64,000 bases of DNA from Lingula anatina (lineage: Eukaryota; Brachiopoda; Lingulata; Lingulida; Lingulidae): assembly GCF_001039355.2 (NCBI RefSeq), contig NW_019775385.1:76087-140086 (forward strand). Reading direction: 5' to 3'. Under the pieces are notes generated by a model. It did not search any database, was not told the DNA's origin, and saw only the letters and a program-made list of their open reading frames with translations. The translations under genes were made by a program, and so were the position numbers. Within the stretch, counting starts at the first letter, position 1, and every line of letters starts with the position of its first letter. Positions 1 through 14,400 of this stretch are shown here, one piece after another.

Positions 1-566
1 CCGAAGCTCACCCTATGTGGGCTTTGTAATCAAGTAAAGAGCCGTACGGTTCAGGGGAAAAAGGCAAATATTAACTATTGAAGAGTCATTGATCCCCAAG
101 TGGATTTTGACCTTTCTCTTTCCAAATGTTTGTTTGAGGCTTTGTAGCGATGTGCATGCAATCTTATGTCCCTCTCTTTGTTGTGTTTTATTGACTTTAG
201 ACTCCTAAATTTACTGATAGAGAATTACCAATAAGATTATGGACTCTTCTCTTTGCAGATCAATAGAATGCCATATTTGTTCACACTGGTGCTTCTGGAG
301 GTGATAGAAATCTTAAACTGTCACAGAAATAAAAATAATAATTATCTTGAAATGTAATAAATTGTTGACAGTGTCCATTAGGTTTACTCTGTTCATCCCA
401 TGGTGGTGGTTGAGAAACCTTTTAAAAGAGGAAGTCCTGATTTTTTATTTTGTGGCACAAAAAGAAGACAAAAATTGAAAAAGAAAGAGGTTAAGATAAA
501 ACCTGACAGAGTTTATGATCTCCAAATTCCATCTTTGATTAATTGTGGTTTTCTGTTTAGTTCCAG

Positions 567-3500
567 GCAACATCCATTCTGGCGTGTCCGGCAATGACAG
601 TATTTCTGCCACTGGGGTGTTTTCTGCAAGAGAGCTTCTCAGAATCACAAGAAGTAAGTCAATTAATTTTCAGAAACATCAAACTTTGTATTTGCGCCAC
701 AAAACAGGTGATTAGAAAAAGTAAGAATATAAATGGTTTGCATGAAAAAAAAAAAAAAACTTTGGAGAATTTTTGTCTTGAGAAGAAAGTAAATAAAGAG
801 AAAGAACATACCATAACTTAAAAAACAAAAGCACATGGCTGAAGTAGGTTTTATTCTGAAAAGTTGGTATTACATAAAGGAAACTAAATATTGTGGAGAT
901 ACAGTGCTATCTTTGTTCCTGCTATATCTTGGTGCTAAAATTACCATGTTAACCACGCTATCATAACACATTTTCCTGCTATTTTTCATAAGTATGCTTC
1001 AAAACAGATGTAGGTGATTGTGGCTGACCCCACCTCATTTGTTTCTGGTTGGAGTGAATTATTGGCATATGATCCTTTCCTTATCCTGCCAGTCATTAGA
1101 CTTTTATACACACATTAATAACTGACTGATCTTTCTTCCACTGTTTCTGACATCATATTTACGTACATATCAATGCTCCATTTTATGACTGCCTCTAACA
1201 AATAGATATGAGGTTGCTGTCAGATATAATTTAGTGGAAGAGTGAAGTGATAAGCAGTAGGTGGAAAGAAATCAAAATTGACATTAATTATTTGCTACGT
1301 GCCAGAATTGTTTAACATTCATGTATAGTTAACAAAAAGGGGGAAGTGGACTCTTTGGTTTACTGATTTAACATGCTTTCAAGGATATTGTGTAAAGAAG
1401 AAAAAAGTAAGCTTTGCTTGCCTTTTTTAATATATTTTTCAAGAGGTGATGATGGTATTGTCAAGAAGACTCAAGAAAAAAATGAAGTTTGTACTCAAAG
1501 GAACAAAACTTATTTCGAAGTAATTACACTCTTTAACACTTTGAACTGAGGTTTTTGCCACAGGGGAGAGTAATTAGTTGAAATCAACTGTGTTTGACGC
1601 TTCGTTTGCTAACACTTCACTGACCTGGACTGTATGTGGGATGAACCCAATCAATTTACCACTGCCCAGAAATCTAATTGTCTGACGGCTGTTGCATCAA
1701 TGTATATTACTGATCTGGAATGAGGAAAACCTGTGCCCTTTGCTGAGGTCTTCTTCCTTTTTATCGAGGATAGACTTGAGGAAGTGACGCTGCAGAAATT
1801 AATGTAATGGAGAAAGTACTATGATATACATTTTATTTGTTCACCAGGTGTGCATATGAGGACAAAACACAAAAAGAAAATTTTCATTATTTTCTTTGTG
1901 CCCACCCTTAACATCTTTCAGACCTCTCAGTACTGTTACCTCTTACAAAAAAAAAAAAGATCAAGGAGTTTCCTTTTTCAGTCCACCCCATTAACTATTC
2001 TGATCAGTCCCCAAAATGATATTCTCTTTAATCAGAATACTGTAGCCCGAAGCCAACTGTGTTTGGGGTGACATCTCAATTGTTTTAATGACTGTTTGGT
2101 GCGGAGTGCCAGTGGTAAGGGTTGCCGCCGAGAATGAGTGATTAGTCTTTGACGCATGAAGGTAGAATCCAGGTGTGATTATATGATGGGCCTCTGAGTT
2201 AAAGGTTCACTTAATCGTGGGCACAAAGGTAGTTGGGAAGGATCGCCAGAAGCTAGAAACAACAACTTTTCTCTAGCCCCAAGGTGTGGTTTGACACAGA
2301 CACATTGTTTGGAGTATTGTGGAATAAATGATATTTCCTTGTACAAGCTCTGCGTATGCGGATGCTCTTAATTTTTTTATGTATGTTATTTCTAGCCTTG
2401 AGGCTGTTCAGAAATCTAAATCCTTGACATAACCTTCCATGTAAATTAAAAATAATGATTTTTTTAAAATTTTTATTTAAAACTTTTGTTATCCTGAAAA
2501 AGACATTTGAGGCAAGTGTTAAAATTAGTCTGCTGTCCCATTTTTCCCAAACCTGTCATAGATAATATTTTACCCTTTTTTTAAAAAAAGGTTTGTGCAT
2601 AAGTATTGTCTTGTCTGCTGTAGTATTCCCTGATGTTCTTGTGAAAAAATGTAGTATCAGAGGAATTCTTTCACACAGTTTTGAAAGCAAATTAAGAAGG
2701 GTTTTGGCCTCTTGAACTACTTTTTAAGGGCTTTTAACAATTTAAAATGCCTTATGGTCACCAAAAGGCTGAGGATACCCTTTTACACAAAAGGATGTTT
2801 AAAAATAAAAATGGGCAGGCATGAAAAGGCATGTGCAAGATGAATTACAAGTCTTGAATAGCACCAATTAAAAATGCATCGAAATTCTTAGAAAAGACCA
2901 CATAAATAACAGTCATGTGTCTAAAAAGGAAAGAAACAAAAAAAAAAAAAAAAAATTATCAGTTTTGCAACTTGTGGTTTAACTATTCTGTGAAGAGATC
3001 TTTTTAACAATCAGCCATCTGTTTTGTGGTTACTTTCTGTAAGATTTGACAATCATTTAAAAGTGTTAACAAATGGATTCAACACAAGAAAGATAGCACA
3101 TTTTTAAAATTCAGTAAGATAATGTTACAAGTGAAACAAATAATATAAAAAGCTAGATTTTTGTGGTCGTTCACTTTTGAAATTGTGGAATGACATTGAA
3201 GAGAACTTCCAAGAAACCTTACTACATGCTACATAGATAGAATGAAAGCTATAACATGATAAACCAGAAATAAAGTTATATTGGAAGTAGTAAAACTGCA
3301 GTAATTCAGAATAGTTCATTAGAAATTGAGGATAAAATTAATGTGTATCATTTGGTAGAAAGTTGGATATTAGAACTTATATTTCAGTCATATTAGTGGA
3401 TAGGTTTTGTAGTGAGTTTTGAATAAAATAAGCATCTAAAAGATTGTGGAGAAATGTTGAGCATAGGCAAAAAAAGAAAAAAAAGTAGAACGCAAGAAGC

Positions 3501-6500
3501 TTAATATTATTATTGTTATGTCTTTTACTTTTGTCTGGTGAAGACAAAAGGCCTTAGGTTTTTCTAGGGTTTTAGTTTACAAGTTTTTTTATGAAAAAGG
3601 CAATAAGATCTGCATTCCATTGTCAGCTCATTTCAGTCTAACCAATCTCATATGCTGAGACTTAGTTGTTGTTTGGGAAACATGGAATGCAGTTAATGCT
3701 GATCTTGTGTCTTATATTTCACTTGCACTTAATTTTTTAGAGTTAAAAGCCCAAGAAAGATAATTTGCCTCAATTTATGTTTGGTTACATGTTTTCTCAG
3801 TACATGGGAAACTAATTGTTCTTGTTTCTTCCCTCATCAGAATGAGGTAGTATGTTAATTTTGTGGGCCCTGTCACCTTATTTCGACAGGTACAAACAAA
3901 ATTGAATCAGCGTTTCAAACTGTGGCAAAATAAAACCAATGCTGAGAGAGACGGAGAAGGTTGTTGTATAATTACGTTACCCTGCATGGAAATTTTTTTC
4001 TCTGGGTTTGATTGGTTGAAGAAAAATGCTTGCAGCAAGAGTTTTTCTGTACTCCTGTTTTTGTAAATTTGCAACCTGTTTTTTTGCTCAAAAGTAAATA
4101 ACATTCAGAACCATCCCAGTCTTGTGCATATGCAGTTGATTTGGAAGTACGTGTTTGAAGTGCGACATGGTAAATTACAGCATCTACATCGTAGCTACCT
4201 AAAATGGCTGTGTGCAGTTGAGTTGAGACTTTCGTGTGGGAGGAAAATGTGTTTAGTCAGGTCTTGTTATAGACACACTATCATCTACCTCACTGTCTTT
4301 GGTGTAAAAAAAAAAGAGATTTAATATTTTCTGGTACCTATCAAAAAAGCAGTGAAAATGGAAGTTCTTGTACTCATTTTATAGATTGTTTTATGAAGGG
4401 TAATACTTGCAAACTGGTAATAGGCTTTCTTTAACCTCATCCAAGTCGGGCAAATAGTCTGCTGCCAAAACAGACTGGTAAGATGTACAGCTACAACCAT
4501 TGGGGGTTCCAACAGCAGTGTAAACTAAACCCATTATCAAGCCTACATATTGGGAATCATATTTATTTACTGTCTGGGCCTGACCTTCCACAAGCATCTA
4601 TCTCTTCCAACTTGCAGGAGAAGATTACTGATTACCTGCCTAGTGGGGAGGGGGAGGGGGGAGGGGTTTTTTTACTCAGAGAATGAGACTTTTCAAAAGT
4701 GATAATTCTGTGGTATGAAATAACACTGTTGTTTCTTTAAGGGCTTGTGGAAATAATTGGGAAGTGATAAGAAAGCAGACAGATAAATAGAGCAAGAGGA
4801 GAAAAAGCTAGCTCGCTTCATAAAGCCTCAGCTAAAAGACAAAAATTGTTCTGCTAGTAAAATGATATTTGTTACAAGTGCATTACCAACCATTGAAAAG
4901 ACTGGCTATGGAAAAGTAAATGCTGACTTATAAACCAGGAAGTATTTTCTTGAATAAAAGACCCCTATAATACTTTATAGTTAATTGTAACTGTTCCTAA
5001 TTTTCATATGATTTTTTTTTACTTATTTCTGGAAAAAGTTGCCTAGTTAGTTTTGATGGAAAGGTGCCTTATTGTTTTAATCCAATTTATTCGGTTTTGA
5101 AACCTTATGTGGATTACATTTTAGATCAATGTGGGGTCAAGCCCTACATAATCTTCGCAATACCACACATTTGGCGTGTTTTCAGACAGACTTAGCAGTT
5201 GATTTAAGCAGTAGTAACACGAAACTGCAGGTCAGGAATGATTACTTAATTATGGTTTAATGTGACCAGACAAATTGAAAGCAACAAAAGACAAATAGAG
5301 AATTAAAAATGTATGATCCCAGTACTTATTATTGGTAATTCCCTCATTGAATACAAAGAACCCGCTGATTTATTGCCTGACAGGTAAAATTAATGAAATA
5401 TACACCTTGTTGCTTTTATGAAAGCACATTTTGAATTTTGGAAATATTTGGACTGCATATCTTTGCACATGAAGTGCTCTCATACTTGGATAACAGTATC
5501 TGACAAGTTTTTACTTGTATGAATAACCTTGTACAGATATTTTTTTACAGAATAAGGTGGTCTTGTAATAATAATTGTTTGACTTCAGTAACTGTGCATA
5601 AATACAATTAAAGCCTTGACCAGTTGTTAGATTATTTGAGCTGCATATGAAGCCTTGTTAAGTGGTGGTAGTCGGGTCAGGCACAAATTGGCAGGTGGAA
5701 AATAGTTTGGATACCTGAAGCAAAACACTAGCTATCTGTGGCTGAGATAGGGTCAGGGTTTCAAAGAGGCCAATGAATGTTTGCAATTTAGGCATGCCTT
5801 GCTGTACGTATATGAAGCTCAGATAGCGTGTAGATGAAAACAACAACAATAAAAATAGTGTTAGACAGAACTACATGCTGACTACAATGGTTACACTGAG
5901 CAATACAAGACAAAAAAAATCTTTTTTGAATTTTTGAAAATTCCTTTTGTGAATAAATGATAAACCAAACTTTAAATTGCACAAAAACTTAAAAGTTATT
6001 GAATTTTAAAAGTTTTAAAGGAATTTTTTAAGTTGCTTAGCTTTAAGTTGCTTATTGAACATTTTTTAGCATCAATTGTGGATCCCAACTCCAGTGGCAA
6101 GCCTCCGCCTCTCAGTCTCCCTGGACAGATGGAGACACCCAGCTATTACCAGAACTTCAGCATGAGTTCTCAGCTGATGTCCCCAGCAGTGGCGGGGATG
6201 AGAAGACTGCCCAATGGACAGCCAGCATTAAGTCCGTCACGGACAAAACGGCAAAGATTTGCAAACTCCATGTCGTCAGTCGATGATGAAGTAGAAAGTA
6301 TGGGGGATGAGAACGAGAACATGAACATCTACGGGAAATCCCCTGCTAGCCAGACTGGGAGCTGGCATAGCGATCATAGTATTGACCCGGGTAAGTAATG
6401 TTTTTGCCTTAAAAACTGGTGTGCAATATTGTGTTTTCTTGCAAGAAGTTGTAAGGTGTTTTAATAATCATGTCTGGTAGGGAATAGGAAGTGGTTTATA

Positions 6501-6749
6501 GCTGGTACTACAACTAAACATTGGAATGCAGGCTTTGCAATCTTTATGAAATGTCAACTTTGGCATTTGGTGTTAAATATTGTTGTCAGCATACTAGAAA
6601 TGTTGCAAAATGTACACAACAACCTTGAACAGGGAAATGTTTGGTTATAATAGATCGCTTTTTTACTGCTTCTCTTAAAACTATTTTTCATCAACCTGGG
6701 ATGTCATGTCATCAATAGATGGCCAGTATGTTACATCACATTTCTTTTC

Positions 6750-6788
<39 letters not shown>

Positions 6789-8599
6789 ATTACAAGTGAT
6801 GTACTTTAATATTATCCTGTACTCGTCTACATCTTATGCTGGCTATCTGTTTAATTTGCTCTTCCATAAGAAAACTTTGGACTGACCATTGATCTGGTGG
6901 ATAGGGGCCAATGGTGTGTCTTTAGACTGATTAATGAAGTGCTTTCCATTTCCTAGTGTGATTAGATTCAACTTTTTTGTGGTCTCCTGTTGCATTATTT
7001 GTCCATGTTCAGAGCCTTTTCATAGTTGATGAGGGACCCTAAATTGATGGGTTGATGTCAAACCCTGTTGCCTTGTTCTGCTTCTGAGTTTTGAAACTCA
7101 GGCAGTGCATACAGGTTAGCTTTTAGAATCTCTTTTATCATTGCCTTGCTAATTACACAAGTTTATCCATCACAAGTTTTCCCTCAAATGTGGTGCTTTT
7201 GATAAGGCAGTTCTATTCACTGGAATGAAGGCACATATCTTAATGTTCATCTTCTCATTATGGGCTATTTTAGTTTTTATTAGCAATGGCAAATATTGCT
7301 CCTGTCTGTCTAGGAAAGATGTATCAATAAGACCTAGATATGTGGAGTCCAGGGAAAGAAAAGTAAAATTAATGGAGGGGTGACATGTATTTTTTTTGTG
7401 CTCCAGGACAAAATTTAAACATATGGATCCCATATTTTTGAGGCTTTGGTTACAAGTTTTTTTCAGTCTAAAATAGATGTGTTTGAAGGATTCTTTTTTT
7501 ATCTCAAAAACATTTCAAATTATTTGTATTGATTATTTTTTCCCCTTTCTTTTCACTTCAGGCACCATGACGCACAGTCCTGCTATGCACTCCCCCCATG
7601 TGATCCACTCTGGAAATATGAAAGCAGATGGAGGCGGTGGGAGTAGTTTCACTGCTGTTTCCTCGGCTACTCAGCCACCTCACGTGCCAACCCCACCGAG
7701 ACCCATGAGCAACCACACACCAGGTGTGCAGGCACAGCAGCAAACTCATCCCGCCCGTGGACAAGGCATGTACTGGGATTACTTGAAAATTCAGCACCAA
7801 ACAGTAGAATTTTTTCCTTTAAATTTCGTTGCGACGTGACTTGTGTCGGTTAATGTGTTGGGTTTTTTTTTTTCAATGATGAGGCTGGTTTTGAGCCTCA
7901 GTTGGTTTAATGGCGGCCATGTGACTCGGGAAAGAAACAATTTATGTGAATGCGTGTTGTTATGTTTCTTAATTTGACCAGGTTAATGAGATATTATGTA
8001 AACAATATTGGGGAACTTTGAAGGTTTGCAAAAAAAAATAAATTTTTTTTCACTGAAGTGAGATTCTCATTTTAACAAACTTGAAGTTGTAATAAAAATT
8101 TGAATGAAAATGGTTTACATAGAGGAAAATACCTATTCATTTCTCAGTGCATTTTAATAAGAGGACACAAGCAGTGGTTTTATATGAGATATGCAAAATT
8201 TTATTTCCTGTAGCCTCAAATAAAATTTAAATGTAAAAAAATAGAATAGAAGCTGTGCCTTGGGTGCAGGGATACCTTTCTGCATGCCTTATTAGATCCT
8301 TTTATTGTTTCAGGTGGTATGAGGCCTATGCCAATGCCTCACAGTGGAAACTTAAAGTTCAGTCAACAAAACAGTGATACTTTAACTGATTTTGTCAACT
8401 TGGTGTGTCAGGAGACCCATACTGCACAAAATCAGGTCAGCTGAATTGCATTACTTTTTGCTGTGATTGGGAAATTGGTTTAAACCGTTTTCTGGAGCCA
8501 TATATACAGCTACGAGTAGAAGTATTTAACACGAGTTGTCTTAAAATTCGATTTCAATCTCATGATACAACCTTCATTGAAATAGACACTTTGGCAGTT

Positions 8600-8633
<34 letters not shown>

Positions 8634-11383
8634 ACAATTTTCCGGCCATAGTTTTGAATTCTGGGGTCAGAAAAAAATTTAACATACAAAATGTTGTATC
8701 TGTATCATTAATTTTGAAAATGATCAAATCTCATAATGATGAAATATTGATTTTTTTCTAGGCCAACAGTTCACCACCCCAAGCCCCCTTGAAGAGTCCC
8801 AACAAACTCCCCCACTTCTACACCCCGGGGATGTTGCCCCCTCCCCCTCCCCCTCCAGTGGCCAGGCCTGTGGCTATAAGGACAGCAGATGGTCAGAGTT
8901 CAGTGCAGCCTGGAGGTGGGTGCTGGAGACTGATATATTTGTGCTTAATAATATTCATAGGCCTACAGTTGCATATGTTACTTGAATGAAATTAAGAAAA
9001 AGATTCCCCCCTCTTATGTAGAAAAGGAAAACTTATCTACATCTCTTAAGATATTTACAGTACATAACAAAAACTGTAATATGCATGATGTTTTGATTTC
9101 ATTGTTTTGATAATTATTGTACTGGCAGTACATTTATTGTAAATACAACATAAAAGCTGTGGGTTAAGTTTTAAAACACCTCACTCTCAAGTTGAAGTTG
9201 ATAATGAATATCTCTTAAGATCCAATACATGTCATCTTTCAGGAGGAACCAGCAGTACTTCCACATCGACCTCATTAAGTACAATAACCACATCATTTAG
9301 CGGCACCTCCAGCACCCCCAACACCCCACCAATCAGTCGCAGTATCATGAACAGCCCATTCAGCTTCCGACCAGAGCATGCTTTTGCACATATTCAGCCT
9401 CATCCTTCACAAGTAAGTAGAGCTGGAGTTTAATAAGAGGGGTCTGAGAAATGATTTATAATAATTCTCAATCCAGGATTAGCAGGCTGATACAGTCTGC
9501 AGGTTATGCAATGTCCATATGCGTGATGGTTGATCTTTTAGGAGGAGCTCATTCCATCTTTTCATAAGCAAGCTTGACAACAGTATAAGGCAATGGCAAT
9601 ATATTTTTTTTCTGTATCCCGCCACTGAATGTTATTTTTAGTTTTGACAGGTTCAGTTCAAAATGCTGTTCAGTATTTTTCATCATTTGACTTTCATTAA
9701 GAGTATAGAAATAGGCTTTGGGGAATTTCTCTTCCTGTTTTCAAAAGACACAGACTTCTGCCATCAGTGAGTAGTAGAGATGTGTAGCTGTGTTTTTAAC
9801 TGAAGGCAATCTAATACAAATAGTTCACCATGTTGTTTATGCACAGCAACAATTTTTAGTGTCACTGGAGGTGAGCCCACCCTAACCATATTGCCACAGC
9901 TGCCAGTTGTCACCCTATAGATATCTCTGTACTAAGTTGTTGAAATATCTCTATACCTTTGACCCTTCATGGATGGTCACCGCGACACGTGCTGTATGTG
10001 CGTGTGCTATGCCAAACAATGCAACTTGACATCTGTTCATTGTTCCACCTGTTCAGTGTAGATGTGTTGTCGGAAAGGTATGGCATGTATGATGGTAACT
10101 TACAGCTAATTAGGATTGTGTGTGCGACACATGTCCAGACTTTGTATTCCTGACAGTAATGTGTGTTAGCTTGAAGTTCGCAAACTTGTGGACCCTGTGG
10201 CAGTATTAGTATGGCTGTGATACTGCATCATATTGTATGTGCTAACAAGGTACCAATCTGAAGTGATCTTGCTTCGGTACAGGATGTCATACAACTTATA
10301 TAATATTTGTCTTATTGAAATGGTATTGTAATTGATTTCTTTTTCTTGGAAAAAGAACAAGGGTAATTATTAATACTTGGAAATGGATATGTAACTCATT
10401 GTTGTGAAAATGATTAATCTCACAAATAGCATTTTGCGCTGTCAAACATGCAAGTGATATCAAATTATACATTGATGATTGGGCTTATATGCTGTAGTTT
10501 GAAATATCACATTTGTTTCAATGCATCTAGGTTCATTTTGGAGGCACTTAAGTTTAAATATTTAACAGTACTGCTCAACTAGATATATGAATATAAATAT
10601 ATAATTCAAAACTATGAAAAATTGTGGCTAAGTCCGCTGTTGAAACTGTTGCTTTAAAATTTTCAATTTCAATTTCAATTGCAAGCTCACAAGGAATTTT
10701 AAAATGGTAAATAACAGTTCTTTCTGACATTGTGCCTTTCCATATATTTCTAACTAGTAACATTCAAGGTCTATTTACCTCTTAGTTCACAGTTTAAGGG
10801 GATATTTAAAAGAAGCAGGTTATGTTATTAAAAAGGAAGTACCTGAGGCCTTGAGATAAGGGAAGGAAAGAGAACAATGAGAACATACTAATGATGACAT
10901 TTTCACCAAGGGCGCCATATGATATATTAAGATGGATTGTTACAAGTGCTAAATCTGTCTAGAGAGAGTGAAGTTAGAAGTGAACAGATTTAATAATTAG
11001 CATGTTGCACATCGGTCACATAAATACTTTTGATAAAAGTCTTTAATAATGTTTTCATAAAAAATAAAACACTGAATAAAAAAAAGTACTGAATAGCTAT
11101 TAGCACAAGTGATGAATGTTTTTTTTTCACCCATCAAATATTTATAGATAAGAATAACACATGATATTGTGGAACAAGGAAAGGGATCTATAAATCTAAC
11201 ACTGCGTTGTACTTTTGTGAAAGGAAGATTCCTCCAAAAACAGCCACTTCCTACCTCCTATTGTGTCTTCCTGGACTGAAACCATACTGCAGCCTTGTGA
11301 ACTGTAAATGTTGCTATAGAATTATAAAATGCTAATAATATCAGATCTTTACAAATCTCATCTTTTCTATTTTCTATTTATGC

Positions 11384-11433
<50 letters not shown>

Positions 11434-14400
11434 TTATTTTTATTGCATCATAATGTCTCCATATACAAGGCACATTGTGGAATCCATCTTCGAAAACCTC
11501 AGGCACATGGCTTGGCAGATGGATGTTATGAATAATAACTGACCATCATGTCTTTTACAGTGGTTTTATCATGCGTACAATTTTCACACTATTTATATCC
11601 ACAAATATGCACACTACTGCTAAATAAGTTTTCTGTCATGGTTTTTAGGTTGGCCACAAAACCACATGTGCATGCTTGGTTATTGGTAGACAGATGGCTG
11701 CAAATTATCATCTTATTTGCACTAATTATGTCACTCTTTTTCAAGTTATAAAATCTTACATGTTTGAATTTTTTTGCCGTAAACACCCATTTTCTGCAGC
11801 TGTTCGATAAATAGAAATTAAAGTCTTTGCTCATAGAAGTTATGTGGAACTTAATTATTTTTTATATATGTACTGAAGAAATCAATTCATGTACCAAATA
11901 TCATCAAAATCTGTTGAGAATGTGAAAAAAAAAAAAAAACTGCACAAAATACCTCTTTTCAGTAATTATCTCTATGTGATGGCATTTGATGACTTTCTTT
12001 TACTGGATGTATTGTTTGTGTTTATTAATTCATTTTTTTTTTTTTTGCTGAACTTACAAAAATCACTTTAGTGAGAAAACCAAGCAAAAAGATTGTTTGA
12101 TCAATAATTTAATTGCAGATATGCTTTCAAGATCAGTGCTTGATGCTATCACTTATATCTTCTTTTATTTGCTGATGATAAGTGCATCTTTTTTGGTATC
12201 TTGAACCGAAAAGATTAATCTGACAGTTATTCAAATATAGCATGGTATTTAAGACCAATTGCCAGCTTTCTGCCACCTGCTTGACCCATAGATTTTTAGG
12301 GCAGCTCCCTGCAGACCAGAGGCAGCCGTCTGGAGAGCAATTTGTATCGGTTTTATCAAAATTACCTTCAAACAGTATATTGATTGGTGGGTTTATTTAG
12401 GCATCCCTCTATACATGAAAGGTTAAAAGGTTGGGCACAGGATTTTATTAGGCAAGAGCTAATCTCTCAAACTAATTGCTTTGAGGGTAAAAAAATCTTT
12501 AAGTAGTTGTCTGTTGGTGCAAATGATGGTATTGTGAAATTGTTTAATCTGATCAGGTTGCCGCAACAATCAAATAAATATGAAAGGGTTGATTTTGTCA
12601 GCTGATGGCTAGAGGGCTAATGCAGTTGGTCTATGGCAGATTTGGTCTTTGGAGATGAGACTAATTTGGACAAAATGCGCGTTGAACCCTCCGCTGGTTC
12701 TTGATCAGATAAAAATGGAAACTAAATGTTATCTGAATTAGTCCAGCCAAATTGGCATGGAAACATTTTATAATGTCTTTAGTGGGAATAGAATTAGAGG
12801 AAATATATTTTGAAGTAAGCGGGGTGAAAATAAGCTGTATACAGAGTTGCGTTTGCTAACTCAGGAAGTTATTATTAAAAAAGGTGTCTGAGCAGTAGTT
12901 ACTGGCAGACTAAAAAAATTTGAAGAAATCAGTTTTAGTTTTTCTTAATACTATATCTTGTGAGATCTACTGTTGACACTTAACATTTTGAGCACATTCA
13001 AGTGAGAAAAAGTGCTCCCAAGTTGTTGAGTGGATCTAACCATGTGTAAAATTGAACTTGTAAAAAACACATTTCAGAATTGTTTTGGGTGAGAAAAACA
13101 GAATATTGACATCATGTACTGTTACTTGTCATGCCTTCAGTGCCATTTCTCAGACAGTGGTACTCTTGTTGAACAGGGCAGGAAGTTTCTCTGGAGATCT
13201 CAACTGTGCAACTTAACAAATTGCATTGTCCTGAGGAGAGGAGAGGAGGGAACTTTGTTCAGTATGCCATTTCCCAGGCTCACCGTGTTCCCCCAACTCC
13301 CCGTAGGAAAGGAGCAGGAGCTTGTGGGTTGAGTGAAGGCTGGGTATTGATGTTCTGGTGGGAAGTCCAGACTGGATCAATATTAAACGATGTCCAGCTT
13401 GTTACTGGGAAAATCTGATTATCCATCTCCATATAGCTTATGGAATTTCCTAGAATTTATAGCCAGACATCCCTCATTATTGCATGGGAGGGTGCTGTTT
13501 AATTGAAGGTGTAATAGTGTCTTTGGTGCTGTACTTGTATATGTTTCTGTCCACTTGTGCTTCTGACTAACTTCTTCTATTGTCTGTTTAATTTTAAAGT
13601 ATTTCATTATATTTTTCCAAAGAGGGGTTATGTTATTAAATGTTCTAAGAGAGGGAGAATCATGAGTGTTTATGGCTTTTAGCGTTTAGAAAGAAAAACA
13701 GCAGAAAAAATGAAAAAATTAGGTATCTTTTGGGTACTTTGGAATTTTGGAGGCTCTTTACATGCCCTTATGTTTTTCTATAAATGTATTCCACATCCTA
13801 TTCCTATTATTAAACCAGGATATAGGAGTTGTCATCATGTCTATGAAGCATTTTTCCTATCAGGAAGTTTCCTGGTCTGAAGAACCTCATATTAGAATGT
13901 CTATATTTTAGGACTTTCTCTTTAAACCACTGCCACCAATGTGGGGCTCTGTGAGTGTGATTCATGTTTAATTACGTTACCATAACTCAGTTTCTATTAG
14001 ATTGTTCATGATTCTGAGATTTTGTATTTAATAAAGTTTTAGCGATGGTAATCACTTAATTAAGAAATTAAGTTAACTGATGATGCTCTTGTGACAAATG
14101 TGAAACTTGGCTGTTTCACTTAACTCTGTTGTATTTTTCACAAACAGTTACTTAATAGAAATAATTTTTTTATGTTGAATCATTGAGGTTTATTTATTTA
14201 TTTATTTATTTTTTTTGTTTTATTAGTTGTATTTTTGATGTTTCTTAACATTTCAAAATCCTTAAACTTTTATTCCAAGTTAATATTTTTACTTTTTTTA
14301 GGTGGCATTGTCCAGTTATTGTTCACTTATATGATTGCTTGTAAACTTTGGAGCAGATCCAAATTTGTATCAAAATTTGTAATTGAAATGACCACAAGCT

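Noticed and set aside
259-300. Possible 42-bp NFI exon (TTTGCAG ... GAG/GTGATA)
   Set aside because: To join the next exon it would have to be read in the frame that contains TAG at once. Not compatible.
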